Numbered from the stretch's first letter, positions 34,811-48,200 are shown. The stretch is DNA of 64,000 nucleotides from Chromobotia macracanthus (GCA_036877525.1 JAZGTH010000014.1:1036001-1100000), one strand, 5' to 3'. Notes: a model not told the origin generated them from the letters alone. Made by a program: numbers and translations.

Positions 34811-36149
34811 CTGTATAATACAATTTTAGTGTATGTGAGAATCATACAAACACGCTGAATCTGAAATCTGCCCCTCCCACTACTGAAAGTACAGCCATAA
34901 GACTTAAATATTACACATGCTTACATCAGAACACAGAACTGTCATGTCTCAGCTACATCAAACCCTTCAACCCATCATGACTATAAAAACTCTTTCACAA
35001 ATAAAGTCAGAAAATCACAGCTTTCACACAACAACAGGCAAAACTACTGGAAAGGGACCTGACATGACTATTCCTGCTTACATGCAGTAAACTCCACCCA
35101 CAGCAACACACCAGTAATGCATAACCAGAAGTTCATTCACCTGGTAAAAAAGTACAAACAACGTCACAGGTCAATCAGCTCATGCCAGTTCTAGCTGCTA
35201 ACAGGTCAAAGTAAGAGCTGTAAATGTAAGCATTAAATCATTCTGGAATGTCCTGTAAGTCTGTAAAAACATGACTTCATTTGTTTGTACAAACCGACGG
35301 ATCTAAATGATTGTTTTGATAATGGGCAGCATTCAGCAGTTGCTGTCTAAAGCACCCAGCTTATAGTGATCTCAGACTATTATTTAAAAAATACTAACAC
35401 GACATACATGAACCAGTGCTAATACTCCACCTCACCTCATGTCCCTTATATCACCTCAATAAAAGGTCTGTGTGACACTGACGTCTCATGTATGCTGATT
35501 CCTGCCTCCAGCAGACATGATGACGGCTGACCTCAAACAGATGTCCAGATTCTTCTCCCTGAAGGCAATGCCATATCAAGCTCTCCTGATCCACAAATAG
35601 ACCCTTTCTATGGTCTCACTCTATCTAATCTGCTGCCACTGTAGACAGAGGTGACCTCACATTCGGCTCTGACTTCCATCCTGAGAGTGACCTAAGAGTG
35701 ACCTCACATCTCTGTGCATGAGCCAATGAGTTACCAAGTCCAAAATTAACTTAGAAAATTAGGAATATTTACCGGCCATAATATATTGATATACTGGTCA
35801 AAGAACTGTATTTTTTATATTTATTTTATTAATATATATTTATATATTATATAATATTTTTATACAGAATAAATGCTTGCATCTATGACAACAGCATTAT
35901 TTAGCTGGGCCACATTTAGCATCATACATGAGACACCAGTTTCTGTCATTCAGCAAACTCCTCCCATCACAACTAATCATCTATTATGCTACAGTTACTC
36001 AAAGTTACCAGCTAGCTGGCAGTACTCTCAATTTTGACTTAAATATGCCACATAGCAAGTGTGTAATGTTGGACCATGATGGCAGAAAACATGTCAGATC
36101 AGGGCTATTACTGTAATATGATTTAGTTATATCAGTCTAAATCTGGAGT

Positions 36150-36500
36150 CTTTATGATTCAGTGCTGCAGAACTGCAGCAGTGAGGTTGGGGAAGCCCTC
36201 TCTGGCTCTTACTCTCATTTTCATCTCAGCAGAAACATAGACTCTCGCTGTGCCAGCTTCACTCCCATGCATTTGGCAGGTATTTGCAGCATTGCTGTGT
36301 TGAACCTGCTGGCCCTGCGGAGAGTCAGGCAGTGCTAACAGCATTGCTGCTATTGTGCAGTGTTTAGCTGAATCCAGGCTACACCGTGACACATTAATCT
36401 CAAAGACTGACTGCCTTCTTTTGTTGTTTATTTCAGAGATGGTTGAATCAGCTGCGTGATGTATTGTGTCAGGCTGACTGCTCACTTGAGCGTGCAGCAC
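36150..36500. promoter_or_regulatory. candidate conserved non-coding block
   Basis: 350 bp without simple repeats and with an unusually long open frame on the minus strand (113 codons) that is not protein-like. G+C is higher than in the flanks. GCTGCTATTGTG holds a Sox-like site. Weak evidence. Confidence 0.2.
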
Positions 36501-36760
36501 GCTAAAAGGTCACCCATCCTCAATGTGCTGTGTGGAGCTACAAGGAGGGGGAACAGAGATGCAGATATGCAGGGATCACTGCCACAAAGGGGAGGCGGGG
36601 ATTAGATTGTGCATAGGTGTGCATTTAAAGAGACAGAGGTGAATTAAAATAACTGTGTATGATGTGCTCTCTGTACAGTAAAGAATAGCTCAGAGATCAA
36701 TATCTCTCTGTCTGGAGAAGAGACAGGCATGGGAGGTCAGGTCTGCACAGGACAGGCAGT

Positions 36761-36761
<1 letters not shown>

Positions 36762-36806
<45 letters not shown>

Positions 36807-36809
36807 CAG
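36762..36809. repeat. CAG trinucleotide repeat
   Basis: Thirteen CAG, one CAA, two CAG on the plus strand (CTG on the transcribed strand), intronic. No open exon is built around it. Confidence 0.96.
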
Positions 36810-39800
36810 GAGATGATGACACAGCTCTGGGTCACAAACAGCACATCCTTAAGCTGGAGTCACAAAAGTTTTAATTAAATCACACAGTAGGGTACGAGTG
36901 GGCAGTATGACCATAATCTTATATCACAACAACAGTATATCTAAAAGTATACACTCATGTATTATTGTTTTTGCTGTTTTATACATTACATAAGCACATA
37001 GTGACGTGTGTTTTTGATAATCTAATCTTTTAATAATCTAATCTTTGGTACTGAGGTAGGATTACTCATAACAGAAAACTGTTTAATGACTGATAGTCAC
37101 GTTTCACGTCTTCCATGTGTCATGTGTCTTTCTGCATCACTAGCGCCAAATGAAATTGCAAAATAATGTTTTCAAACAGATTTCCCCAATACTCACCCAT
37201 CTGACACTGATCAACCAGATCATCTCACCTCACATTCATGCCATGTTTGAGTTAATGTAGGGATGGTCAGGATGACCAAACAAACTGAACAATGTTTTAC
37301 TGGTAGCAAAAGCACACTGTGTGAAGCAATGTGCAGATCACCTGAGGGGAAGACAGTGTGTCAGTATGAATGTGTGTCAGAGAAGCCCTCACTCCTGATG
37401 TTCATCTGTGCATCACATACACCTGAACACACCTGCAGCAACACTGCCTTTCAAAACATTCAGCTCATCAAACCACCAACAGGAAGCACATCATCCAGCC
37501 TCACTGAGTAACCTGCTGCTGTTCATACATGCTCCAGAACTTAGTGAACTTACAAGAGACACAGCATGGACTGAAGCCAGGTCAGAACAGTGATGTTAAG
37601 AAACCTTCTGGTGATGCAGTCACTGCAACTCAAGAGATGTGTGGTGCAGAAACACTGCGTCAGGGACGTTTGGTATTAAAGCCTGTCTGTACAATCACAC
37701 GTCAGTATCTTTTAAACGCAGTGCGGCTAAAAACTTCAGTGGGGAATTGTCTTGTTTTATTTCTGAGTTCCTTTAGCTCTTCCTGTTGGTAGCTATTGTG
37801 TGATCTGATTGAATTTTTCCCCAAGGATTCTGGAATACCATCTGATGAACGCTGCTGCTAACTGAGGGGGAAAGGCTGCGAGAATGGTCCAGAATTACTA
37901 ATGAAACGTGTGCAAATGCAGCAGGCCACGCAGAGCGCTGTAAGCAGACTGAAAAACACGCCCCCAGAAAAAGCCTGCGAGCAGCAGCTGCCCTGCACAC
38001 ACACACTGAGGAAGAGGAGGACAGAAATATACCGCTGAAGAGAGAGAAGAGCTGAGCAGGCACAGCCATTCAAACAGCGATGAAGAGGAGGCAGCTTTAG
38101 CCTGGATGGCAGTAAACAGACGTCACTTACAATGTCACAACACATTCATGATTCCTTTCATACTGTAATAGGCCAACGGCAGCACTGTAATGTACTGCAG
38201 GTCTCAACAATAAGGACAGTCTCAAGTTCTAGGACCAATAAGAGAGGCCAGTGTTTTCATTCTGACACTCCAACAGGCTTCTGTTCAATGTCTTATGCAT
38301 TCATTTTTGTTTATGCATGCATGATCTTGTTCAACACAGGTGAGGTTTTGTAAAAAAAAGTACAATAAATCAAGATTTGTTCTACACAGGGCAATATCTA
38401 GCAGATGAAACATTTAAGAGCAGAGTAAAATAAGAAAAATGTATATTCACTATAAACAATTAAAAATGCCCATGGCCGTGGGAACTACGGCTATAGGTAG
38501 ATAAAATACTTCATTTGAAAAAACATATTGCTCTACAAAATGAACAAAAATAAATGAACAATAATAATCAGTTAGTAATAAGCCATGTTGTGTTGGGTGA
38601 CTGTATTGTGGTTCTACAACAAAAGCACACATTAAGATATCTTTGGTTTTCTTGCATGTTTGTTCTCTCAATCACACAGGCTCAGTGATGCCAGAATCCA
38701 GCTTTGCCACTTAGGAAAACTGTGACACTCACACATAGCTGTCACTGAAGCTAAAGGAGGCAACACATGATAATAAAGAAAGGTGTGTAAACAAGCCAGC
38801 CGGACCTTTTTTAAACAAAAAAGGAAGGAAATCTCCAGATAAAATGAGAATGTTTGGTCACCCTTTATTATGCTGAGTGTTCACCTCAACTATAAACTGA
38901 TCATGTGACCAACTGCTACCAATAACCAACAAACTTCTACAATACACGAGAAAATGTCAAATTCTCTACACTTGACCCTTACCGAAGTGACACATTGTGT
39001 TGGTTTTCCGCCTGAAGGACGAACCAACATCTATATATAACATCCTTAAACACATGAACAGAAACACATGGGCCATCTGTCTAATTACATACGTGTCCAC
39101 ACATGTGACTCACAAGACGTCAGATTTCTGCTGCTTTCAATGCATTCGCCCACAGGACAGTCTCCTAACTGCTCTTTAAAAAACATAATATGCTACAGGA
39201 AAACCAGATATTACAGTGTGGATACAGAATCAGCACAGAACAGGGGCTTTAAAATTGTATAGCAGTCAACACATAAATAGAAAGTATGTGTTTGCTCTGT
39301 AGTCATCTTTAAATGACTGTAAGCAGTTGTACTTATGACATCAGTGCAAATTGTGTGGGCTGAGGTAAACTAATGCGATGCTGTGCATGGTGTGTGTGCA
39401 TGCTAATGTCCTAGCAAAATAACAGCCATACTAAAATACTACACTAGGCTAGTGTTTGAAAGAAAAATGTGTGCACACACGTTTAACATCTAAAAGAAAT
39501 CTCAATATTTCACACAGTGTCTAGTTTGAATCAACACTCAGCTGAACTGATCCCAGTACAGCAGTTCTATGAACAGACTGCAGCCTTTCTGTGTGGATCA
39601 AAGTGAATGAAGAATTGCAACATGATTGTATTGCAACAGAGCCGACACCAGAAATCTCTCGCTCTCACCTCTTACACAGCAAAGATACCTGCACACACAC
39701 ACCAGAAAATAAACAGAGGTCCCTGCAATTGGTGAGTTCAGTCACGCAGCAAAGCTGCGATTGGTTAGACACCAACTGCATAGCATAGAGGCATCTTTAC

Positions 39801-40829
39801 TCAGCAATAGTCATCTCTGCCTTGTGCCTCTCCCCTCTGAATACTCTTTCTGTTTCCATTTTTTTCTGAGTGTGTGTCGTTCATTCTCTTCCCCTCTATC
39901 TTCTGCATTCTCACTCTCCTCATGCCGCCTCAGGCTCGGCCTGCAGCAGCTGTTTGTGTGATTGTCCAATGAGAGGACAGAGTGATGGAGTGTGAGCTCT
40001 TCCTCTCTGACTGATGCTGATACAGGACAGCAGTTAGTCAGCAGCAGAGGTCCACTGGAAGGCCTGTGGCTAGAGGTTCATTATAAGAATGACGAATGCC
40101 TGTGACAAACACAAACCAGAAACAGTCATGGCAGCGATCGGCATGTCCAACAATCTGCACGCAACATAACATCCAGGCATCAACCATCAAAAGCAGATCA
40201 TGTGCCCCAAACCTGAGTAGACAAAACAGGAAACAAACCTTTTACTTATAATGCATGTGTATGACTACATATACACTTCATATGCTTAATGTCATCCAAG
40301 TGAAATGTAAATCTAATGATTATAACATGCTAGTCACCTCACTGCTTGTTATAAACATTGGAGATCTAATAAAACAGGGTTTTAGTGAATACAGCTTACA
40401 CCAAAAAACACTGTAGATCAGAAGAGTCAACATCTGTAACATTTCAACAAACATTTTCAACACTTCAGCAAACCGTTGATCAACCCTTATGAGTGATTTT
40501 ATACTGAAGTATTATTTTATCATTTGTGAAGCACTTCCATACACACCTATGCAAAAGGCACTTAGAATCATAAATACAGAGTCTGACAAGAGAACACTGA
40601 TTACAACACAATCTTTCTTGCATCTTCCACAAAAATATAGACAAAATCTAAGTGTTAAGCAACTGTCAACCGTTTTGTACTTTGAACTAGTCAAAAAATA
40701 GCTATGCTCAATCAACCCTCTCATCTCCTTTCTCACTAAGACCTGAACTATGTAATATTCTTCAATAGCTGTTTAACACCAGTATACTAGGAAAGCTAGA
40801 TTAGAAAAAATCTGAACATCTATCAGTGC

Positions 40830-41560
40830 TCGCAGGACCTCCGCTGAATTAATTTTACTTCAGGATTTGTGAAACATGAAAATACATTTCATTGAAATAA
40901 CCTTCATTGCCAGCCTGACAATAAAAAATGTATTAAATGTTTTTTTGGCTGGAACATGCAAGCGCACTAAAATTTCTGTTCATTTTTCTGTTCACCAACT
41001 GGAATCAATTTAGTGCTTTATTATAAGCAGAGCATCTATTATTGAAAGGTCACTCTTAGAGGCTCACAATTTATAACTGCTGCAGCGCTGATTAAAAATA
41101 AAATAAAACAAGCTGAAAGCAACGCTGGTCCTCAATGTAATCAAGATGTCTGCCTCTCCAGAAACAAAATGGGCAAACTAGTGTGCAAACACTAATAAGG
41201 AAAGAAAGGGCCACGATAATTATTATATTCAGCTCTTTTGCATAATTTCTTTTGGCAACTTAGCATCCTAAAAACAATAACAAAATAACCAACGCTAGTT
41301 AACAGCAAGCTTAGGTTAGTAACAAGACAAGTTTATCACTTCCTTTTTCAAATGTTAACTCCACAGTGATTCAGGCTGAGATGTGGCTCCGGGCAAATGA
41401 GGTTGGACATAATTAATGTGCGAGTTAGAATAGAAATAAACATCCCTTTGTAGGTCAGTGAAAACTTTACAGACATTTACTAGATTTGCTGTTTATTAAA
41501 GCAGATAAACCCTGTTTATCAGCCTGTGCTATTGCTGTGCTGTTTTGAATGTAGCCAGTG
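40830..41560. promoter_or_regulatory. candidate conserved non-coding block
   Basis: About 730 bp of repeat-free A+T-rich DNA crowded with homeodomain-type words (TGAATTAATTTT, GACATAATTAATGTG near 41406, ATTATAAGC). It resembles enhancer clusters near neural genes. Inference only. Confidence 0.25.
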
Positions 41561-42426
41561 AACAGGTGGATGGAAGATTAGTATGTTGAACGCCTAGAGA
41601 GAAAGGTCTGTCTCACACTTATTCTCTCACACAGACCTGTTACTGGAACCCTGTCCCCAGTCCTGCACTGAATACAACAGTCTCAGCATTCAGAAGAAAC
41701 TGTTACACCTGCCAGTGGCAGATAAACTGAAAAGATTGGCTGGCTTATATTATTATTTACATTTTTACCAGAAACAGTTTTTTTGAGAGCCAACATGGCA
41801 ACACTGACTCAGCCAACGGTGTGAGTTTGTGGCTGGGAGCTACACGTACTTGAAACAATGACATCATCTGTTGCATATGGGTCGGGTGTATACAACATTT
41901 TACTTAATAAAGTGATCGCTAGAATGAGAATATCTCTCCCCCAAAACCTCCTGCCACTCACTAGCAAGCTGCAAATCATGGTTTTTAAACTGTGACAGTA
42001 AATGTCTGTGGGAAAAATGATGCAGTTCAATAAATTACTAATAACTACAAACAATCTGATTTTTGATTAGATTTACATGAGAAAATAAAAATATTGCTCT
42101 TACAATGCAATCTAAATGCATGCATTATTTTGAAACAGCTAATGCTATCGAAAAACTGGTTTAGGTTTAATGGCATTTTGAGCCTGGTAAGTGTTAATCT
42201 TTAGACGCTGCATTAGTGCCATACATACAGAGCCTTTGTCAACATGACTGGGTGGTCTAAATGACAAAACACACACACATAAACACAGACAGGTGTGATA
42301 AATACCGCAGGTTACACAAATCTGCAAGAGCACACCTTCACTCCGGTGGGAATCCCAAACATGACTAATGCACCAAGACAGCAGCCCTGCGCTGCACCAC
42401 AGGACGATTAGAGAGAACTGTTAAAG

Positions 42427-42428
<2 letters not shown>

Positions 42429-42491
<63 letters not shown>

Positions 42492-42760
42492 TGTCTCTCT
42501 CTCTCTGTCTCTGTCTCTCTCTGTCTCTCTCTGTCTCTCTCTGTCTCTCTCAGTCTCTCTCAGTCTCTCTCTCAGTCTCTCTCTCAGTCTCTCTCTCTCA
42601 GTCTCTCTCTCTCAGTCTCTCTCTCTCAGTCTCTCTCTCTCAGTCTCTCTCTCTCTCTCTCAGTCTCTCTCTCTCTCTCTCCTCTCTCTCTCCGTCTCTG
42701 TCTCTCTCTCCGTCTCTGTCTCTCTCTCCGTCTCTCTCTCCGTCTCTCTCTCTCTCTCTG

Positions 42761-42794
<34 letters not shown>

Positions 42795-42826
42795 TCTCCC
42801 TGTCTCTCTCTCTCTCTCTGTCTCTC

Positions 42827-42876
<50 letters not shown>

Positions 42877-42955
42877 TGTCTCTCTCTCTCTGTCTCTCTC
42901 TCTGTCTCTCTCTCTGTCTCTCTCTCTGTCTCTCTCTCTGTCTCTCTCTCTCTTT
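42429..42955. repeat. 527-bp CT-rich polypyrimidine tract
   Basis: Almost pure (CT)n on the plus strand with regularly spaced CTGTCTCT, CAGTCTCT and CCGTCTCT interruptions arranged in blocks. The minus strand is a matching GA-rich purine run. All three minus frames are open through it (Arg-Glu-Arg-Glu) only because the repeat has no stop codons. Confidence 0.97.
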
Positions 42956-44376
42956 GCACACAGAGGTTCCTTCATGTTCTCTAGAAATCCAGCTCTGCAG
43001 CTATGTCTTATGATACGTGCTGAATAATACCTGAAAGTACATGAAAGTACATTAGATCCAATAATATCTGGATGGCTACAGTATCTTCTTTTTCAGTATA
43101 TATTCTTTGGCAGTGTTGTTAGGATAACATAATCCACACAGACTTGTAGAAAAAGGCCTTGAATATCTCTATACAGACTATTTCCCCACTATTGTCTATG
43201 CTGCAGCACAAAGAAAGACACTGAAATATTAGATTTTATAAGCTATTCTATAGGCATATGTTGTTTTAGTCTAAACATAAGCATTGCCTTCACTGAATTG
43301 TGACAAATTCCATGCATTATTATTATGTGGTCATTTACAAAGGTGATATTCAAAACTCAAAGCCCTAACCATTACAATTGACTTTATTATTTTAATGACT
43401 TGCCACACCAATCAGTATACAACACTTAAAACAACATTTATGTCTAATATACATCAAATACATTTAGATTAGATAAATGCAAAGCATTGATTACTTTTAT
43501 GGAAGTGCTATACTTTTATGGAAGGTTTCTATACCTGTGCATTAAAAAAAGTGTGCAACAGACAACACAACATGCTATTTTTGTGTATATGATTATATAT
43601 AATGTCTGTTATTAAAGCCATCTGTGTGCTGTATATACAATCACTAAGGTATGTTAACAGCAAAGTTCAAAAAGGTAAAGCACAAATCTTTTCAAGCAGC
43701 ATCTAAAAGACACAGTTAATATAATTACAAAAAGCTCCAGACATTGTTTAGAAAAAACAACCTGCTGCAACAGCCATAGTGAGATTAACTACCATCCTGT
43801 ATCCTTAATGCTGTGGCCTCCATCATGAAGTTACTGCACCAAACCCCAGTGACTCGCACCCGCCTCGCACTCACCCGTCTTGGCCCTGAGCCCACAGACA
43901 GAGCGACCCAATCCACACACACCCCAGCAGGAAAAGCCACTTCCTCTTCAACAGACAGTGCTCATGATGCCATGACACCTCACAGAAATAATAACACTGC
44001 CATCAACATTTACTATTACACAAGCTGTAAAATAATTCATATCGCCAATGTAAGACTGCAGTGCATAAAGGCAGCGTTTCTGGGCAACAGATGGGCACTG
44101 CAGCAGGTGAGAGCAGAACCTCACATACAGCCATCACATGTTTACTGGTCAACCCATTTCACAGATATTCGCAACATTTTTGAACATTACGATGCTAAAG
44201 CAATGCAAATTTAAGCACACACAGCATGCATCAAACATCCGGCGCAATGGGAGACAGCCGGCAGAATAAAAGTGCAATACAAAATGAAGATATCAGGTAG
44301 CATATGTGCTGATGGAGACATGACAGAGCAGATGATATAAAGACACAAATCTTTTTTGTCTGCATGTATTTTGCTC

Positions 44377-44379
<3 letters not shown>

Positions 44380-44412
<33 letters not shown>
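44380..44412. repeat. (AC)n microsatellite
   Basis: About 16 AC units, intronic. Confidence 0.95.
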
Positions 44413-44415
<3 letters not shown>

Positions 44416-44501
44416 TCACGCTCAGGTGAATGACAGGAGCTGGTGGATGGGAAAGCAAGAGATAGGAGCACCAGAGCAGGTCTTGATGCTTGACTACCCA
44501 C

Positions 44502-44587
44502 CTCTGTCCTCTGCCGACGCCTGACGCAGTGCTTCCTGCTCGGCTGGGCTGAAGAAGAGTCGGGTGGATGAAGCCAGACTGCCTCCG
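44502..44587 (-). other. possible additional exon (86 nt), 5' part of kcnab2 unit
   Basis: On the minus strand a CT-repeat polypyrimidine tract leads to GACGCTCAG, then an 86-nt G+C-rich block with several CpG, then donor GAG|GTGGGT. The open frame reads SLASSTRLFFSPAEQEALRQ, which looks protein-like. However, its end phase does not fit exon 2, and the exon A leader has an in-frame TAA. It may be a 5' UTR exon, an unrecognised isoform exon, or chance. Confidence 0.3.
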
Positions 44588-44612
44588 CTGAGCGTCAGGA
44601 AAGGCGGTGATC

Positions 44613-44646
<34 letters not shown>

Positions 44647-44725
44647 GGGAGGGGAGATGAGACGGGAATGGTGAGTGGGTTTATCCTCCACACTACCCTG
44701 TCAATGTGTGTGCCTGTATGCCTGA

Positions 44726-44771
<46 letters not shown>
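44613..44771. repeat. GA and GT microsatellite pair
   Basis: (GA)n at 44613-44648 and (GT)n/(GA)n at 44727-44771. On the minus strand the first is the pyrimidine tract in front of the possible exon at 44587. Confidence 0.93.
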
Positions 44772-44773
<2 letters not shown>

Positions 44774-47723
44774 GTGGATGAGAGAGAGAGAGACTGAAGC
44801 AGTGAGTCTCCTGAGACAATGCTGGTTAATAGAGACTGAGAAACACACAGTAAATGCATTAAACACAAGGTACCTCCCCCTTACATCACAGTAACACGCC
44901 GCTCTGCACAGTCAGCACTACAGCAACCATAAGGAGGAACAACGGGAAGAGGGAACAGCATGACACAGCTATGAGCAAGACGACGCATGAAATTCAAGCT
45001 GCAGAACCTTTTAAAGCCTTTTGTTAGGAACCCACAGCAAAGACGTGATTAGACGCTGTGACAGGTAAATGTCCCTGAACCACATTGTGTGACCATCATG
45101 TTGGACTCATGCAGGATATTTGCTAAGTCAATGGACACATCACAGGTGTCTGGTGAACTACATACAGTCTTTGTTGCCTCACAGGATGCAAGAAACAATA
45201 TTTGCAATGCATTCAACTTCTGTAACAATTTCCAAGTGAAACCCAGCATTTACTGGACATGTACAACTAGTTGTAACTATTTGCCTCCATTATGGAATCT
45301 GGCCTTGAACTCCAGAGCAACACATACACACACATACAAAATGTTCATAAGTATATAGTGTAGTTATTATAGTTACTATACTATAATGTTTTCTCAGTAA
45401 TCTCCAGTATTCTGGCTGTCTAACATGAAAGCTCTCAGAAAGCTTCTTTCTGTTCAGTTTTCTAACTATTGATCTTCATCTTTCCACACAGATTACAGTA
45501 GCACGTTTTAGTATAAATCCATTAGAAAGCTGGGACTGCAGTGTTGCATTTATCCAAAATGATGCATTTACTGCAAGCGTGCATGAAACATAGAACAGTG
45601 TGTGTGAATACATATATTCTCGAGAAGCACAGCAGTCTATTAAACATTCACATGTATATATAATGTATAAGTGAGATGAGCGATATGAGAAACAGGCCTG
45701 GTGTGTTGCTTTAATGGAGGGACTGGAACTCGAGACTGCTTTATCTCTGCATGAATGCAGAGATTCAGTTGAGTGTTTGATGTGCAGGTAATAACATTAA
45801 AAATCAATGCCACTTCCTTTTAAATAAGAAACCAATAGCAATCATTTTAACAAGACCACTAGGTAAAACTGCTTAAGAGGTCATCTTAACACATCAATAA
45901 AAGTTCAAATTATGAAATAATCAATTCAATCTTTTGATCATTAAACGTTTATGCAACAATGTATTTAACACAGAAAGAATGACATATTTAAGCTTTAAAA
46001 ACACCTCATGTTGCTCTCCACAAACACACTAGTCTGCTAATTACCGCTGTGGTGCTCATATTTAACGTGAACAAACTTTTACACATAACTCATCCCTTTC
46101 ATATTGTGCTACAAACCTGAGTAATGCTTTACATCGTGCAGCTTGTTGAAAAAAGCTGCGCCATTACAAAACACAACCAACCAAGAAATGTCGTTCACTA
46201 GTCTGAGGTAGTACAATCCAAAATCCAATACCAAAGTCTCATATATGTGAAATATCTTTTGCATTACACATTGTTTGTAATGATCCAAAGTTTTGATGGT
46301 TATCAACATGTAAACACTTCGGAATCATGGTAAATCAAATCAAAAAAAGTCATTCCACTGGATGAGTATTTCTAACTTGCTGAATGGAGCTGAGTATCTA
46401 AGAAGGCTTATTCAACATTCAACTTACAGTCAAACCTGCAGTTTTCAGTCCATCCATTCTCATAAGTGCTGGTGCAGTTCTAACCAACCGATAATGTTAA
46501 AAGGGAAGATCCAATCAGGAAGTCACTGAAGAGTCTCATAATTGCATCATTTAAGCAATGACTCAGTCTGGCTTCTATTGCCCCTCACTGGAGTCTAGCT
46601 GGCAGCTCTTTACTGTACAGCTACTCAACCAAGAAAATGTGCCACACATATTATGTTAATATTCTAGAAATTTCATCCAGGAAAAGAGTCCACAATGACT
46701 AACCTTTAACTGAAGCGTCACAGAGTCAGTGTAAAATACAGCTTCTACTGAACTCATTTCTCAAGTGTTCAGCTCCTAATGTCTAATTTGGTTTAATTCA
46801 AGCAAATCAGCTATAGACTGGATATTTTCAGTACCACACTCAGTACTCTACCAGCAGCGCTCTTTGTGCTGAACATACATCAGTGTAAATCAAGATTATG
46901 TTACGCTTTTGTCTGGATGACTCCTGGCAGTACTTTAGTCCCAAACGCAGCTTGTTTAAAGATGAGTACCACTGTGGCTTCTATTTTTACACTACTATGC
47001 AGCGCTGCAGTGAAACAGAGCAGAGGCCAGCAGGAAAAAGAGAAAATCATGATGCGCTTGCATGCAGCCTCTTCACTGCAGCTTCCTGTTCTTGCAGTCA
47101 GAGTTGAGCATCACACATTCACTCGTGGCTGGAGGGACTGTCTAATACCACCGTGCAGCCCTGCTGAACTGTGAAAGCTGTGGAGGCCAGCACGAAATAT
47201 TTCTTGACAAAGCAAGTGCATTTCTCTGCAGGGCACAGGAAGTCTGCCAAACAGTTAACACAGACTGCAACTCATGCAAAGTTAACTCCTGTGCATCAAA
47301 CAACGAAAGATGAAAAAGCTTACCTTGCAACTCTATACAGGACGTTCAGAAGTTAAAGTATGAATAATAATAATCACAGTTTACCTTATTCTGTGAGACA
47401 CAAGGCTGATTAACAAAAAACTATCTACACTCTCCTCAAACAGGATGAGTTTGTGCAAAGCAAGTCAATTATTAAGTCTTAGACAGATGCACTATGGTAA
47501 CCACTATGGTAACCATGGTTTCTGTAGTTTTTGTTCAACAATGACTTGTGTTCACTTGTGTACAACCTATTAAGAAGAATTCTGTGCAGATTCATATTCA
47601 TTTAATGTGGCGGCTGTGTTCATCCCTTCTTAATAGTGTACACTCGTATACAGTATACATATACAGACATACAGGACGCGTGCGCGACCGTCCATGACAC
47701 GTCAGTCGCGGACCGTGTCTTAC

Positions 47724-48200
47724 CTCGCACCGGGAGCAGAGTCGGTAAACCGGGGGAAGAGTCGGTAAACCGGGAGCAGAGTCGTTAAACCGGGGGCAGA
47801 GTCGTTAAACCGGGAGCAGAGTCGGTAAACCGGGAGCAGAGTCGTTAAACCGGGAGCAGTGTCGTTAAACCGGGGGCAGAGTCGTTAAACCGGACGCGCT
47901 GTCTCCGGTTCGCGCGCTCTCGGGATGTTGGACGGTGTGACGTATTCCCGCCGCGTTCACGCTCCAGCCACGCGCTACAAAAGACGCTCTCGCGCTGCGC
48001 CGGGACGCTGCGATTGGCTGCCGGAGCGTCGCCGCGACAGGGATGCGGCGTTTCATTGGCCGTGCTTGCAGCACGTCACTGGAACCACGCTTGCGGTGAC
48101 CAATAGTCATCAAGAGAAGTTGACGCGTGACTGTCAAAGATGTACGCGGCGTCGAGTCGAGCGCGGTCAGATGATCGGTGTTTGTTTCTCTCCGAATGAG
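47724..48200 (-). promoter_or_regulatory. kcnab2: CpG-rich putative kcnab2 promoter and non-coding first exon
   Basis: The only clear CpG-island-like segment of the window. On the minus strand: CCAAT boxes at 48059-48055 and 48017-48012 (plus strand ATTGG) and one in the other orientation at 48100-48104; then a G+C-rich leader with eight 20-bp repeats (47890-47731); then a strong donor CGAG|GTAAGA (exon end 47724). This fits a first exon of about 200 nt with a start near 47900-47950, spliced to exon A. Assignment to kcnab2 rests on strand, donor and position, not on a transcript. Confidence 0.55.
47731..47890. repeat. 20-bp tandem repeat, exactly 8 copies
   Basis: Unit CGGGAGCAGAGTCGTTAAAC with a few substitutions (CGGGGG, GGTAAAC). 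It lies inside the putative first exon, ending 7 bp from its splice donor. Confidence 0.97.

Larger units (their letters stand above)
31891..47723. other. long 5' intron of kcnab2 (inferred)
   Basis: About 15.8 kb between the putative first-exon donor (47723) and the acceptor before exon A (31891). It holds a perfect palindrome (33032-33064), a SINE fragment (34625-34810), a CAG run (36762-36809), a 0.5-kb CT tract (42429-42955), CA and GA microsatellites (44380-44770), a possible exon (44502-44587) and two gene-free blocks that look like conserved DNA (36150-36500, 40830-41560). No recognisable protein-coding gene on either strand. Confidence 0.6.

Noticed and set aside
36762..36809. Polyglutamine-coding CAG repeat
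   Set aside because: No exon boundaries or extended frame around it; it lies in the kcnab2 5' intron on the non-transcribed sense of that gene.
42626..42975. Three overlapping minus-strand frames of Arg-Glu repeats
   Set aside because: Translation of the GA-rich strand of the CT tract. No start context, no domain, all three frames open at once.
43813..44214. 133-codon plus-strand frame
   Set aside because: No recognisable domain, intronic in kcnab2, composition like surrounding DNA.
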